Shown piece by piece: positions 11,205-21,799 of a DNA stretch of 64,000 nucleotides. The first letter of the stretch is position 1; each line of letters starts with the position of its first letter. Both the position numbers and the translations under genes were made by a program. Origin of the DNA: Turritopsis dohrnii (lineage: Eukaryota; Cnidaria; Hydrozoa; Anthoathecata; Oceaniidae); assembly GCA_027922465.2 (NCBI GenBank), contig BQMF02000145.1, positions 372,001 through 436,000 on the forward strand, in the 5' to 3' direction. The notes below the pieces were generated by a model. The model had not been told where the DNA came from. It did not search any database and saw only the letters and a list, made by a program, of their open reading frames with translations.

Positions 11205-11490
11205 TGAGCATGTGACTTTCATACTTGTTACGAGTATTGATTTTTGGTTTTTGCCAAGTGCTTCAAGGGTCATTAGTTTATAGACTGATCAGTTGTTAGA
11301 GTCAATAATCTTGATGTCGTTGAAAGTTGGTGTAACGTCACAATTTTTCAAGTGTTTTCTCACGGGTTTTGCCGGCTGAATGTGCCCTTTATAGCGTGTA
11401 ATGAGATGTCAGGTGGTTTGCCCGACAAATTACTTGGTAAACTACGTTGCTTTTGAAAGTTTTGTCCACCGGCGCCTTTAACGAAGGAAG
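11205..11490 (-). pseudogene. Penelope-type GIY-YIG endonuclease remnant
   Basis: The minus strand reads KTFKSNVVYQVICR, then KHLKNCDVTPTFNDIKI and, after one stop, SVYKLMTLEAL. This order is characteristic of the C-terminal GIY-YIG nuclease of Penelope-like retroelements. Several stops and a missing stretch show it is dead. The reverse transcriptase is not present nearby. Confidence 0.55.
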
Positions 11491-11639
11491 AACTGTTCGC
11501 ATTTTTTTATTGTACTAATAATTTTGCACGGAGCTTCAATTCTCTTTAATGACTTTTTGAAATTGTCGGTAACTTTCTCTCGATAATTTGGTTGTAAAAA
11601 TGTGGTGGGTATTGATTGTTCTCAAGTATTATCTTGGCT

Positions 11640-11825
11640 TTTCGAGGTATTCGAAAATTTCATCATTGTCATCAGAATCAATGCTAGCACAGCTTTTCAA
11701 ATGTGTTCTCAATGATGATAGCAAAATCTCTGTGTTACATATTTTGCATGTTTGCATTAAAGTAGACTCATTCTTTTCTGGGTGCAAGGGCATTATAGAT
11801 AATGTGTGTTGGACTGGCCTTAAAT
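11640..11825 (-). other. Zinc-finger-like coding segment
   Basis: An open minus-strand stretch reads CKICNTEILLSSLRTHLKSC, then an acidic tail SDDNDEIFEYLEK. The C-x2-C...H-x3-C spacing resembles a UBZ-type finger. It lies upstream of, and on the same strand as, the HECT-type exons, so it may be an earlier exon of that gene. No splice sites were fixed. Confidence 0.35.
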
Positions 11826-12667
11826 AAATCTTGCTTTGTCCTCAACTAATGTAATTTTTAAACCAAAAAATCAAATTTGTCAAAAAGCTATGAAACTATG
11901 CTGATTGGATAGATCTTTTCAAGAGAAAAAAAATGAGGGGTCATACACCTCTCAACGATAAGCCGTTCCGAAGTTATAGGGAATTTAGTATTGGAAATTT
12001 GGGGCAATTCTTGACATTCTGTTAGATATTTTCCCTATAGTATTCAACTGTAATAATATGTCTAACTAGTAACCCGTGTAAAAATTTTTTACAGGTTTTA
12101 ATCGATGTGAGCTGAATAGAGAGAAACGCTTAGTGTAAGGAAATAAGTATGATAATGTTTGGAATTGAAGTAGAAAGAACACGGTAGGAACTACTAATTA
12201 GCAAAGATCTAAACTTTGATGTGACAATTGAACTAACAAAAGATAACAGATTGACAACAGACATCTATTCTAAAATACATATTTACAATTACAATTTAAT
12301 TTACAATTTAAAAAAATCCACGGTAGAGTTTACTTGTTCAAGTTCGATTTTCACTTTCGCGAGCAAAGATGACATTATTTCGGTTACAGACGGATCCAAA
12401 TTTGGAATAACTTTTCGGAAGTTTTACTTAAGACAACTATGTCAACCAAAAAAGACGAAAGATACCAGAAATCAGAAACGCAATTTTTTACATGATGCAA
12501 TCCGGTGTCACTCTCTCTATGATTAACTTTTATCCAATATTACGATTCCTTCCTAATGCAGATTTAAGAGAAATGACAAAAGTTTTAGCTGAACTCATGG
12601 TCAAACAGTTACAAATTACGTGCAAGGCTTATCTAAGACAACTATGTCAACTATAAACTAACTATAA

Positions 12668-12768
12668 ACTAATTCTACGCTGCAAGAAACATTACACTTA
12701 ACTAAAAAAAATAAAATTATAAAATTTATAACCTTTCATTGTAAGCTGTTTCTTACAGCGTAGAATTA
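12668..12768. repeat. Short inverted repeat pair
   Basis: AATTCTACGCTGCAAGAAAC near 12669 faces its near-perfect inverse GTTTCTTACAGCGTAGAATT near 12749-12768, about 60 bp apart. This could be a tiny MITE or a hairpin. The last codons and stop of the micro-exon gene model fall in the right arm. Confidence 0.55.
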
Positions 12769-14039
12769 TTTAATATTTTTATAATATTGTTAAGGAGATT
12801 TTGTTTTTTATATTTTTTGGGGGTTTTTTCTCTTTTTTTGTATATATAATCGGGTCGGTCCCGACCACCATTCCGGGCCCAGACCCGAAACGCTGCCTGG
12901 GATCTGGAGCCCGGATGGTCTTCTCTGTATCGTGCAAAGTCTACGAAAGTGAGTTCTAAACAAAACCAATAAAAATTAATAGTTTACCGCGAATATAATA
13001 GATGGACGATGTTAGATTCTACAAATAAAATCTTACTGTTTTGGCCATCGCCATCGACATCGAGATCTGAAAAAATATCATATGTATATGTACACGTGAC
13101 TGATTAAAGAAGACAATTAAATCAACTAAGATGTGTGTTGAAAAATAAAATCTATTCAAAAACTTACTATTTTCACTTCTTGAAGGCATAGACTCTAGTC
13201 TCGCCTTTCCAACATCTAAAAACATATGGAACATAGCACTTGAAGGAGTGTGAAGAAAGCATAATTATACATTCATTCAAAATAAGCATATTTGCACTCT
13301 TACTGCTTGAAGTTGCCGTATCCACATCCATTAGATCTGAAAAAATACATTACTCATCACTGTTTAAATAATGTACTTTTTTTTATCGTATGTCTTGAAA
13401 AATATTACTTATAAATTAACATTGATTGAATATAATGAAAACTCACTGCTGACTACTTTATTATTCTTTGGAACATCTAAAACGTATATATGCATAGGTA
13501 TTTACATCCATAACATGAAAGAAGGAGTCATTTGAATAAAAGAATACAGATGTATACTTGTATATAGAGAATAGAATGGAGGGTCATACAGAAATACTTA
13601 TATCTAGCTATATGCTATTATTTAGAACGCTTACCAGCAGGTTTTCTTGGTATGGGCTCTGCCCGTTTAACCATCCTTTTCGCTACTAAAAAATAAAATG
13701 TTTATGAATCAAACTAATGAAGAAACATTCAAATCACTTCCTTCAGGGTGTTCAAATGGGGACATAGAAAGGTAGGATGCTTAAGTTGCATACCTGGTTT
13801 TTTCTTTTCAAATTCATCTAATTCTAAAAATAAAGCAGTCAAAACCATCTATAAATGTATATTCTTTAATGAAAAAGTGGTGAAAGTAAATAAGGTAAAC
13901 CTTACTTGCAACACATTCTTTTTCAAATACTAAAATATAGGAGGAAGATATATTTATTAGAATGCAAATAACTTAAATGCAATAGAAAATTACAGTTAAA
14001 AATGTACAACTTACTGAGGTCTTTGTTGGCTGCAGCCAT
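12753..14039 (-). CDS. Nine-exon gene of symmetric micro-exons
   Basis: Coding parts on the minus strand: 14039-14015 (ATG), 13929-13906, 13823-13794, 13685-13635, 13476-13447, 13336-13304, 13215-13168, 13066-13037, 12955-12753 (TAA). Exon lengths are 25, 24, 30, 51, 30, 33, 48, 30 and 203 nt. Every intron (81-158 nt) is GT..AG and phase 1, so each internal exon can be skipped without frame loss. Donors are mostly GTAAG. The spliced frame has 157 codons plus stop. It starts MAAANKDL, is Lys/Glu-rich early and Ser/Asp-rich in the middle, and ends with a basic region (ARYREDHPGSRSQAAF). Exons 5-6 and 7-8 look like a duplicated pair: 5 and 7 open ATGTT, 6 and 8 open ATCT with an LMDVD/LDVDG-type start. 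I do not recognise the protein; no signal peptide or membrane segment is visible. An alternative end reads through the last donor to TAA at 12984. Confidence 0.7.
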
Positions 14040-14178
14040 TTATTTTTTTTTTTACAACTAAAAAGAAATTAAAATTTCATAGTTTCAATTTACAACTCTT
14101 ACAAAAATAATGCTAAAGATACTACATTATTAAACTGCAAATATATCTCTTTGAAAGAGATGCCCTGACTTTTGGTTC

Positions 14179-14306
14179 ATGAATTGCCTATGGAGATGTG
14201 TTGCTATTGACTAAAAGCTCGTGATTTTCCATGCGCAATTCATGGTAACAGAGTACACGACGGGAACGTAAGTCAATGGGACTTGTACTCCACCTAAAGA
14301 AGAAAT
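14179..14306 (-). other. Candidate terminal exon downstream of the helicase
   Basis: After a strong acceptor (TTTCTTCTTTAG, exon start about 14306) two frames stay open. One has about 33 codons (including DLRSRRVLCYHELRMENHE) to a TAG; the other is shorter. It lies between the helicase stop and the micro-exon gene, same strand. It may be an upstream exon or a separate captured fragment. Unrecognised. Confidence 0.25.
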
Positions 14307-14611
14307 GAACATATCATGTGATATAAGTTGATTACATTTCTTCAGCATTAAATATAGCAGTTAATAGCTGGCACCTTAAAGAACAGTCATCGTATATCAG
14401 AAAAAACGGAGACAGTAGTTCTACTATAAACAGCATTAACGAACCACCTGGTGGATAGAATAAAATATCACACTGGTAAAGATACCCAAAGGAAAACTAT
14501 ACACAGTGTAATAATCATCCATCACATCCGTCACAATAATACACATGTTACTGAACTTAAAAAAGGGCACAGATTATGGCAAACTGCACAACAAACAAAA
14601 CAATAAATAAT

Positions 14612-17600
14612 TTATTGTAAAACTTGTGGGAATACAACATTCTGTGTATACAACTTCCCATTGATGTAACCTTGTTTACCTGTGGCAGCAACTTTGACTT
14701 TAACATTATCAAATGCCTTTGCCCTAGAACAGGCCACATATAGCTGACCATGTGAAAAGCACGGTCGTTGTAGAAACAAACCAATTTTTTCAAATGTTTG
14801 ACCTTGACTCTTGTTAACAGTGAAAGAATAAGCCAAACGAATCGGCAGTTGTCTACGTTTCAAAGTGAAAGGCATACCTGTGTCAGAGGGTGACAATTGT
14901 ACCCTAGGTATGAAAATTGTTTCTCCAACAGCTGACCCTGTCAAAACGTCAGCTTTAATAAAATTCTGCGAATAGTTCCCGAACAATCAAGCGTGTCCCG
15001 TTGCAAAGACCCTTCTTGATGTTCAAATTTCGTAAAAGCATAATTATTGCTCCAACTTTAAGTTTCAAACAATGTGGAGGCATACCAGATGGTGTGATGC
15101 TGTTTAAAAAATCAAGCGGATAATTTTGTCGCTCGTCCTCATCATCACAATCAACTTCATCAGCACTATAATAGCAAACTGGATCACCAGGCAATCTTTC
15201 CAACACCTCATTATTAATTATTAATGACTGCTCATTTGTAGGTGTCAAAATAGCAGTTGAAGCATATTGATTAGGTTCCAGGTCGTCATACATGACTGAA
15301 ATAAGCGATGTGTTTTCAGACACAACACAACAATCTGGAATTTCAATGGCACCTTTAGCAGGATCATCTTGTTTAAATGGTAATTCCCCATTACCCAATT
15401 GCAACAGCCACTGACAAAATTGTTGCTCCTCAGGTCTAGCTCTCATGTTTTGAGTTAATGAGAATTTTGACACTGAAGCCCACAATGCAGAACTGGTTAA
15501 ACACACCTCAATAACATCAGTGGGTTTTGCTTTCTTTACAACAGGTAAGCATTGACGGAAATCTCCGCCCCATAACAGTACTTTACCACCAAAGAGAGTA
15601 TCGTTTTTGCAAACATCACGAAGTAATCGATCGATGGCATGAAAAATATGAGTGGAAACCATTGTCGCTTCATCGATGAGAAACAGGTCTACACTACGTA
15701 AGTATTCAGCATGTTTTGATGTTGGAGTTACATTACAAACACTGGTTTCTAAAACAGGAACAGGCAAACGAAATAATGAATGCAATGTACACCCACCAGA
15801 AAGTAAAGTGGCTGCAATACCTGTATATGCAGCAGTAGCAACTTTCCAGCCTCTGGCCCTACATGCTGCTATAACATAGTTATAAGTAAATGTTTTACCT
15901 GTGCCAGCTGGTCCATCAAGATAAAACAATGTTTCAGGTTGTGCCAAACCGTTACGGACATTGGATACAGCAGATAATATTGCATCTGCCACAGCCACCT
16001 GCTGCTCATTAAGCAGAGGCCTTACCTGATGTGTCTGGTCAATGTATATGTTTACATCAACCTCTTCCTCGTCAACATGTTCAATTAACTCAGGAAGGTT
16101 TAATTGCGTTAAGGACATACCAAATTGTTTGAGTATGTTATCGATATATCCCAAAACCTTTTGCTCAGCTTGAGCAACAGACAATGTGCGCACATAGTCC
16201 TCGCACAATTGATCCTTGAATGTATTCCACAGTTCCAGCGGATTCAATGGCTCACAATGTGTCAAGATTGTGACGAACAATTGCCTCAATTGTTGAGGCA
16301 TTTGGAATGTAGATGCCTCTTCCAATGTATTGTGCCATTCATCATCATCTTGAAGAAGACCTCTTGCAATACATGCCTCACGGAACGTATCAAAAACCAC
16401 CCCATTGAACGTGCGCAAATACTCGAATGATGTAGCACCAGGGATGTGAAGCAATAAAACACGAAGGAAAAATCTTTCTCCTTCTGTTGGTCTTGCATTG
16501 TATAGTCGAGCAATTATTGGCTTATATGTTTTATCTCTTGCTTTCCACTTTTTTTCCTTATCATGAAATACATAATGATATGGAATGTCGGGAAACAGAT
16601 ATTGTCGGGCATCAGGATCTTCAACATTCAATTTAAACCATGCTGTGAGGTGAGTGTCTCTCATAGATGCCCTGTCTGCAGCTGCATACTCTTCACCAGG
16701 TTGAAAATAAACTCGTTGAAGATCTGGCAAATGCACTGCCAATCTTTTGATACAGTGTGATTTCTCATGCATGGAGAACTCAAAGATTCTCCACAGAGCT
16801 TCAGGTGCACTAACATATCGAGCGTCTAAAAAAGTTTTAATTTCATCATATTGCAATTGTTCGTTAATTTCGACATGCGCTCGATCATGTCCTTTATATA
16901 GGTATTTGAATAAATATTTAACACTTTTTATAGAAGTACAGGCCTCCAAATTTATATGCGCATTATATTTCTTTGATAACCAGGGACAGTATGGAACTAC
17001 CCATCGATTATCTAAATCTACATTTTTAACCCTCACAGTTCGACCATTATTTCGTCTGCGATACAAAGGATAGCCATTAACATTCATTTGTGTTGAATCA
17101 CAGAATGATTTGGGAAAATCTTTGGTACAGTTGCCATCATCTCCCATACAAACAGAAGTCTCATTGTAAATCCCACATGGACCATGTATCATACACGATT
17201 TGATGATGTTGTGTAGTTCTGGCTCCTCATCTGGATCAGGGATTTCAGCACATATCAAGCTGTCAACATCATCAGCATTTTGTAACTTATCCTCTTGTGC
17301 TAAATGAATAAGAATATGTGCATGAGGTAAAGAACGCTTTTGAAATTCAATCACATAAAGGTGAGAAATCGTTTTTCCCAATACACCATTTTTTATGACA
17401 TCATTTAAAAGTGCTTTCAATTTCAAATTAAAAACACGCGCAACCAAGTCAGGTCGATAATGTGCAGGCTCATTATCTAAATTTTCGGTAATTTCCTTCC
17501 AATTTGGATTGCATGTAAAAGTGCAGAACAAATCAGGTTTTCCCATTTTAGTCACCATAGCCATTGCATCTTGGTAATTTTGTTGCATAGCTCTTGGACT

Positions 17601-19139
17601 GCCCTGAAAAGACGATGGTAATATCACAGGTCTGCCCGCATTTAAACCTCTATTTCCTGCAACATTGGCAAGATGATCAATCAACCCTTGATATTGCTCA
17701 ACACGTAACACTTTTTGGTTTCTCCGAATATAGTTGAGACGATCAGATTCCACCTTACAGTAACAGTCAACCGCGAATTGTTGAAATAATCTTTTACCTT
17801 TTAAGATGGGATTAAAATTGCTTCTGTATGAAAACCTATAAGTATAATATTGTAATGCAGTTGTGCGACACCGACTACCTGTAGCATATTCAGCTACATG
17901 AGGAATATCTATTGTCCAGCCAGACTCTCCCCTTGGAAAAAAGACTGGATAAACCATTGGATCCAAATGAGGTGAATCTGTTGGTAAACATCGCAGTGGT
18001 CTGTCTCGAGGATAAACAACAATATCCCGAAAGGCAGGTGGTGCACCATCTTCACCAACAAAAACAGCTGCTACTTCATCATGGTGGGGTAGATTGTAAC
18101 GCCGCCGATCGCCACCACTCCTCAGGTGCATTCTAACCTAAATTTTAAAATGAAAGATTTTGAAAATAATTGATTTTAAAAAAACCTACAAAGATAATTG
18201 ATTAATAACTCAAAATTTTACCAAAGATGGTTGGCGATTTTGCTCTTGGGCAAGCCGTAATTCCTCAGCTTCTACCTCACTCATGTATTTGTATGCAGCA
18301 GCGTAAGGACTTTCTCTTATAATGATGTCTTGCAAATTTTGCATTACCTCAGGCGAACAACCTTGATTTTCAGGTCTCGCCATTCTTTCATTGAATGCAT
18401 CCATCCCATCATAAATGTACAACTGACCATATGATGGAGGAACACCTTCCGACGGATGCAGATTCCCTGTACGGTGACATACCTGGCCATTTATACGAAA
18501 GACAGGTGGTCCTCTACCTGGTGGTACAGCCATTTTTGCACCCATCGACGCAAAAGCGACAGAACTGTTAAACTTTCGAATATTTTCTTGAAAGTTCTTT
18601 GCCTGATTTGTATTACCTACTAAAAGATCTTTAAGATCATTAGGGTAATTAATGTCATTAAGGTGTATCTTACCATTATGACAACATTTGAAATTACTTT
18701 CATCGGCAAACATTTTAGCACTACAACGTTGACAAACCTTGTCCATTGGGCCTAAGTAATGTTGCTCAGGCAATTGATCAGGTTGACGTGCAGCACAATG
18801 CAAACTTAATGTAGCGCGTCTAGCCCGCATACGTTGCATATTTCTATTCCGCCTAGCTAATCTTTCGTCAGCGTTTTCATTTAGACGGTTCTGAACGCGT
18901 CTTTCAGCATCGCGATTCCTACGGCGCCCATTCTCAGAAATACCTTGAGAATTATGGAGATCATCCGTGTTATCATGCGTTTCGCGACGTCGCGCAATAG
19001 CGACATCTTCGTGTGCAAACCTGCGTTGGATTACTGATCGAATTTGTTGTTGATCAGGTGGTTGCAAAACAAATTGTCCATTCCTGAAAGTTGCTGGAAT
19101 GGCAGGGGTAATAGCATTGCCTCTTCCTATATTATACAT
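14612..19139 (-). CDS. Helitron 1 Rep-helicase
   Basis: Exon 1 runs 19139 (ATG) to 18222 (306 codons). An 84-nt intron (TTG|GTAAAA..ATTTAG|GTT, phase 0) leads to exon 2 at 18137. Rolling-circle Rep motifs are the HUH-type HAHILIHL near 17310 and the tyrosine motif KYLFKYLYKGHDRAH near 16905. The Pif1-type SF1B helicase follows: Walker A DGPAGTGKTF near 15910, Walker B LFLIDEATM near 15680, GGDFRQCLPVV near 15555, and the C-terminal VNKSQGQTF and YVACSRA near 14800-14730. A single frameshift near 14970 splits off the last ~120 codons; otherwise about 1480 codons are open. It would nick and unwind DNA for rolling-circle-like transposition. Cys-rich segments in exon 1 (CQRC..CCHNGK) are the usual N-terminal finger. 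Confidence 0.85.
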
Positions 19140-19794
19140 GACAGACAGTAGTAATAATAAGGAAACTTTAGAATAAATATAACTACCAAATTGTTGATTA
19201 ACTCCCAACCCTGAATAAAATAAAAGTTTGACTTTTATGAAAATTAAAAACGCAATTAAAATATATATAGGTTTCATGAATGAAAGAAAAAGATAACTGT
19301 AACACATTGTAACAATCACCTGAGAAAACTCTGAACTGTTCTTAAAATATTGTCACACTCTTTTTAACTTTCTGCTTTTTAATTCATATATCAACTCTGA
19401 ATAAAGAATCATAAAAACACACTTTCATTTTCCATTAATCATCTTCCGAAATTAACAACAATAATGAATTACCTCGTAAACTTTACTGGCTTTAATCTTT
19501 AACTCTTTTATTCTGAACTATTCTTTATCGCACTTCTTTTTCTGTTTTCTGCTTCTCTGAATAAGAATAAGAATTAAATAAAAGAATCATAAAAACACAC
19601 TTTCATTTTCCATAAATCATCTTCCAAAATTAACAACAATAATGAATTACCTCGTAAACTTTACTCTTTACTCTTTAATCTTTATCGCACTTCTTTTTCT
19701 GTTTTAAGAATTAAAATAAGACACTTTCATTTTCCATTTCATTTCTATCGAAATAAACAACAATACAAAGTTACCTCATAAACTTTACTGGCTT

Positions 19795-19845
19795 TCGCTT
19801 TCTTTTCTTTTCTTTTCTTTTCTTTTCTTTTCTTTTTCCTTTTTT
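19795..19845. repeat. TTTTC simple repeat
   Basis: A run of TTTTC units lies inside the 5' region of Helitron 1. A shorter version is at the equivalent place in the deleted copy (about 47435-47462), so it belonged to the ancestral element and changed length. Confidence 0.8.
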
Positions 19846-20112
19846 TATTGTTTGAGTAATCACCTCCTTCACTTTTCAATACGAAAATGAATTTGTTTAC
19901 ATTTTGAACGAACTTAGTTGCTATGTTTACAAAACGTTCGAAAGGATAAAAATAAAATGCAATGTAAAGGTATCTGTCCTTTACTAATCGTAGAAAAATA
20001 TTAACCGTGGTCTTAAACACCTTTATGAATAAGTGACCGCAAAAACGACCCGAAATTTTAGAGAGTGAAAGCGTGAAAAAAGCGGATGCACAGCGCGTAT
20101 TAGGATATAGAT

Positions 20113-20395
20113 TTCAAAGTGTCTATCATGTATCGTTTACATTTGTATACTGGTAAAGTTGCTTCCAATTGCTTTTGGATCGTAATTTCTATAATTTCGG
20201 GAAATTATTTCTCTTTCTTGTGACTTTGAACAGTTCATTTTTCTTACACAAAGAATAGAGTCATGGTCACTTGGACTCAAAGGTATTTCTGCTGTTTTTG
20301 ATATATTACATACTTTGTTTGCGAGCATTAAATCAATTCAAGTGCTGGAAGTTGATGTTACTCTCGTGAGATGTTTCATAAGTTGTTTGTTTTCA
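20113..20395 (-). pseudogene. LINE endonuclease fragment
   Basis: The minus strand reads LMLANKVCNISKTAE, then LSPSDHDSILCVRKMN. This is the end of an AP-type endonuclease domain of a CR1-like LINE; SDHD is the catalytic His-Asp region. It is cut by the Helitron 1 end at 20112 and by the LINE that starts near 20400. Confidence 0.55.
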
Positions 20396-20631
20396 GTGTA
20401 AAGTAAAGGCTCATCCATATTTGGCTGGATTGTAACTGTCTTGGATGGGAATTGGGGACTCAGGCAGAATATCCATGACATGAGTGATGATGGCGCGTCT
20501 GAACGCAGACGAAGTAGCAGACGTGATGAAAGACTTTATCCGAACAGATTCCAGTAGAAATTATTGGAGAAAACTGTTATGATAGTTTTCTAGAGGATCC
20601 TGAAAATCTTAACGAGGTTAGACTTGGTTCG

Positions 20632-21658
20632 TTGATTCAAAGAGAAGTAAGTTCTTGTATGAGAGAATTTTTCAAATCTGACTATGCGACCACAGAAGGC
20701 AAGTTGATAACTACGTTAGAGATGCAGATTTTATCACTAGAGGACCAGATTCGAAGTAAGGATGTGGTGATAAATCGTTTGTTGGATATAATCGCAAGCA
20801 GTCCAAAAGAGGTAAAAGCAAAAGCTGAAAGCCTTTCTGGTGATAAATGTCAATGTTTACATCAAAACCAACGATGCGTGTCACATACAGAAGTCTCTCA
20901 TACAGATGAACAAATTAACGAAAAACATCATTTTGTCACGAAAGATTACAATCCATCTACTTCAATTCCCGCATCGGTTACCGCAATTAAAAAAACATCG
21001 CAACTAAACCCAATACAGTTAAAATCAAAAGAGATTGTTTCAGATCAGTTAATGGCTATTAGGCTTCGAAAGCATAATGACTTTATCGTCTCGTCATCAA
21101 ATAAACATATTGAAAGGAATAATGTCAAGAAAAATAATAACAACCCAATAATTACAGTGACAGAGGAATCACTCAACGATAGAAACTGTACAAATACTCA
21201 ATCAAACAGATATCAAACTCTTGAACATATTGCAATAATAGGCGACTCAATGATAAATGGTATTAATGCAAATGGTTTCAGAAAAGATTTTAACGTAAAG
21301 ATTAAACCTTATGGCGGTGCGACATCGACAGACATGATTGACCACATCAAGCCTACTCTGAGGAAAAAACCAACTAAAATTATTCTCCATATAGGAACGA
21401 ACGATATTACTAACAATGTTGATACTGTGCCGAACTAGCATACTAGAACTTGTGAGAAAGGAATCGCCACTCTCCACTTTAGCTATATCAAGTGTGACTG
21501 TTCGAGCTGACAAAAAAGATATGTCGGAGAAAGTGCGCAAGCTGAACTTGAGAATTGAGGATTTTTGTCACAAAGAGAATATTTTGATCATAAAGAACTC
21601 CAACATCAACAACAACCATCTAAGCAAAAGAAAATTACACTTGAATCAGAAAGGTTGA
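20632..21658 (+). pseudogene. LINE ORF1 with SGNH/esterase-like domain
   Basis: The first part has a short helical stretch (EMQILSLEDQIRSKD) and a Cys/His patch. The C-terminal half is an SGNH hydrolase-like domain: IIGDSMINGI (GDS serine block), PYGGATSTDMIDHIKP, and IILHIGTNDIT (GxND block). A frameshift near 21425 moves it to AISSVTVRAD..KLHLNQKG, the end of the domain with the His-containing block. The upstream frame lacks a good ATG, so the start is uncertain. Such domains occur in ORF1 of CR1-type LINEs, where they are thought to act with RNA or membranes. Confidence 0.65.
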
Positions 21659-21799
21659 TCAACAGTTGCAAAAAATTTTATTGAATATTTGAATTGAAGG
21701 GAAACCGGCACTGACAATGTAAAGGAAGATAATGTAAGTTTACCATCTTCTACGTTAGAATCTCTGTACAGCCAGAGGCATAGGAACCCTAAGAATGTT

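Larger units (their letters stand above)
12066..20111 (-). mobile_element. Large autonomous-type Helitron 1
   Basis: The 5' end on the minus strand is TC at 20111-20110 (TCTATATCCTAATACGCG) after host A. The same start occurs at 47697 and, on the plus strand, at 49403. The proposed 3' end is CTAG at 12069-12066 with the stem CCTGTAAAAA/TTTTTACACGG about 8 bases before it and T as the next base. It encodes Rep-helicase (14612-19139) and, between the helicase and the 3' end, the micro-exon gene. The 5' end is secure. The 3' end rests on the hairpin-CTAG signature and a second copy of that terminus at 5689. Confidence 0.65.

Noticed and set aside
12841..12915. GC-rich hairpin-like stretch as an RNA gene or terminator
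   Set aside because: It is fully open in the frame of the last micro-exon and shows no tRNA arms; it is better explained as coding sequence.
13019..13036. An 18-nt intron between exon 8 and a short last exon of the micro-exon gene
   Set aside because: It would give an in-frame end at 12984, but 18 nt is too short for a metazoan intron. Using the next acceptor (12956) gives an 81-nt intron, keeps phase 1 and opens a long last exon.
14955..18131. Several plus-strand frames over the Helitron 1 helicase
   Set aside because: They are antisense shadows of the Rep-helicase frame and contain no domain.
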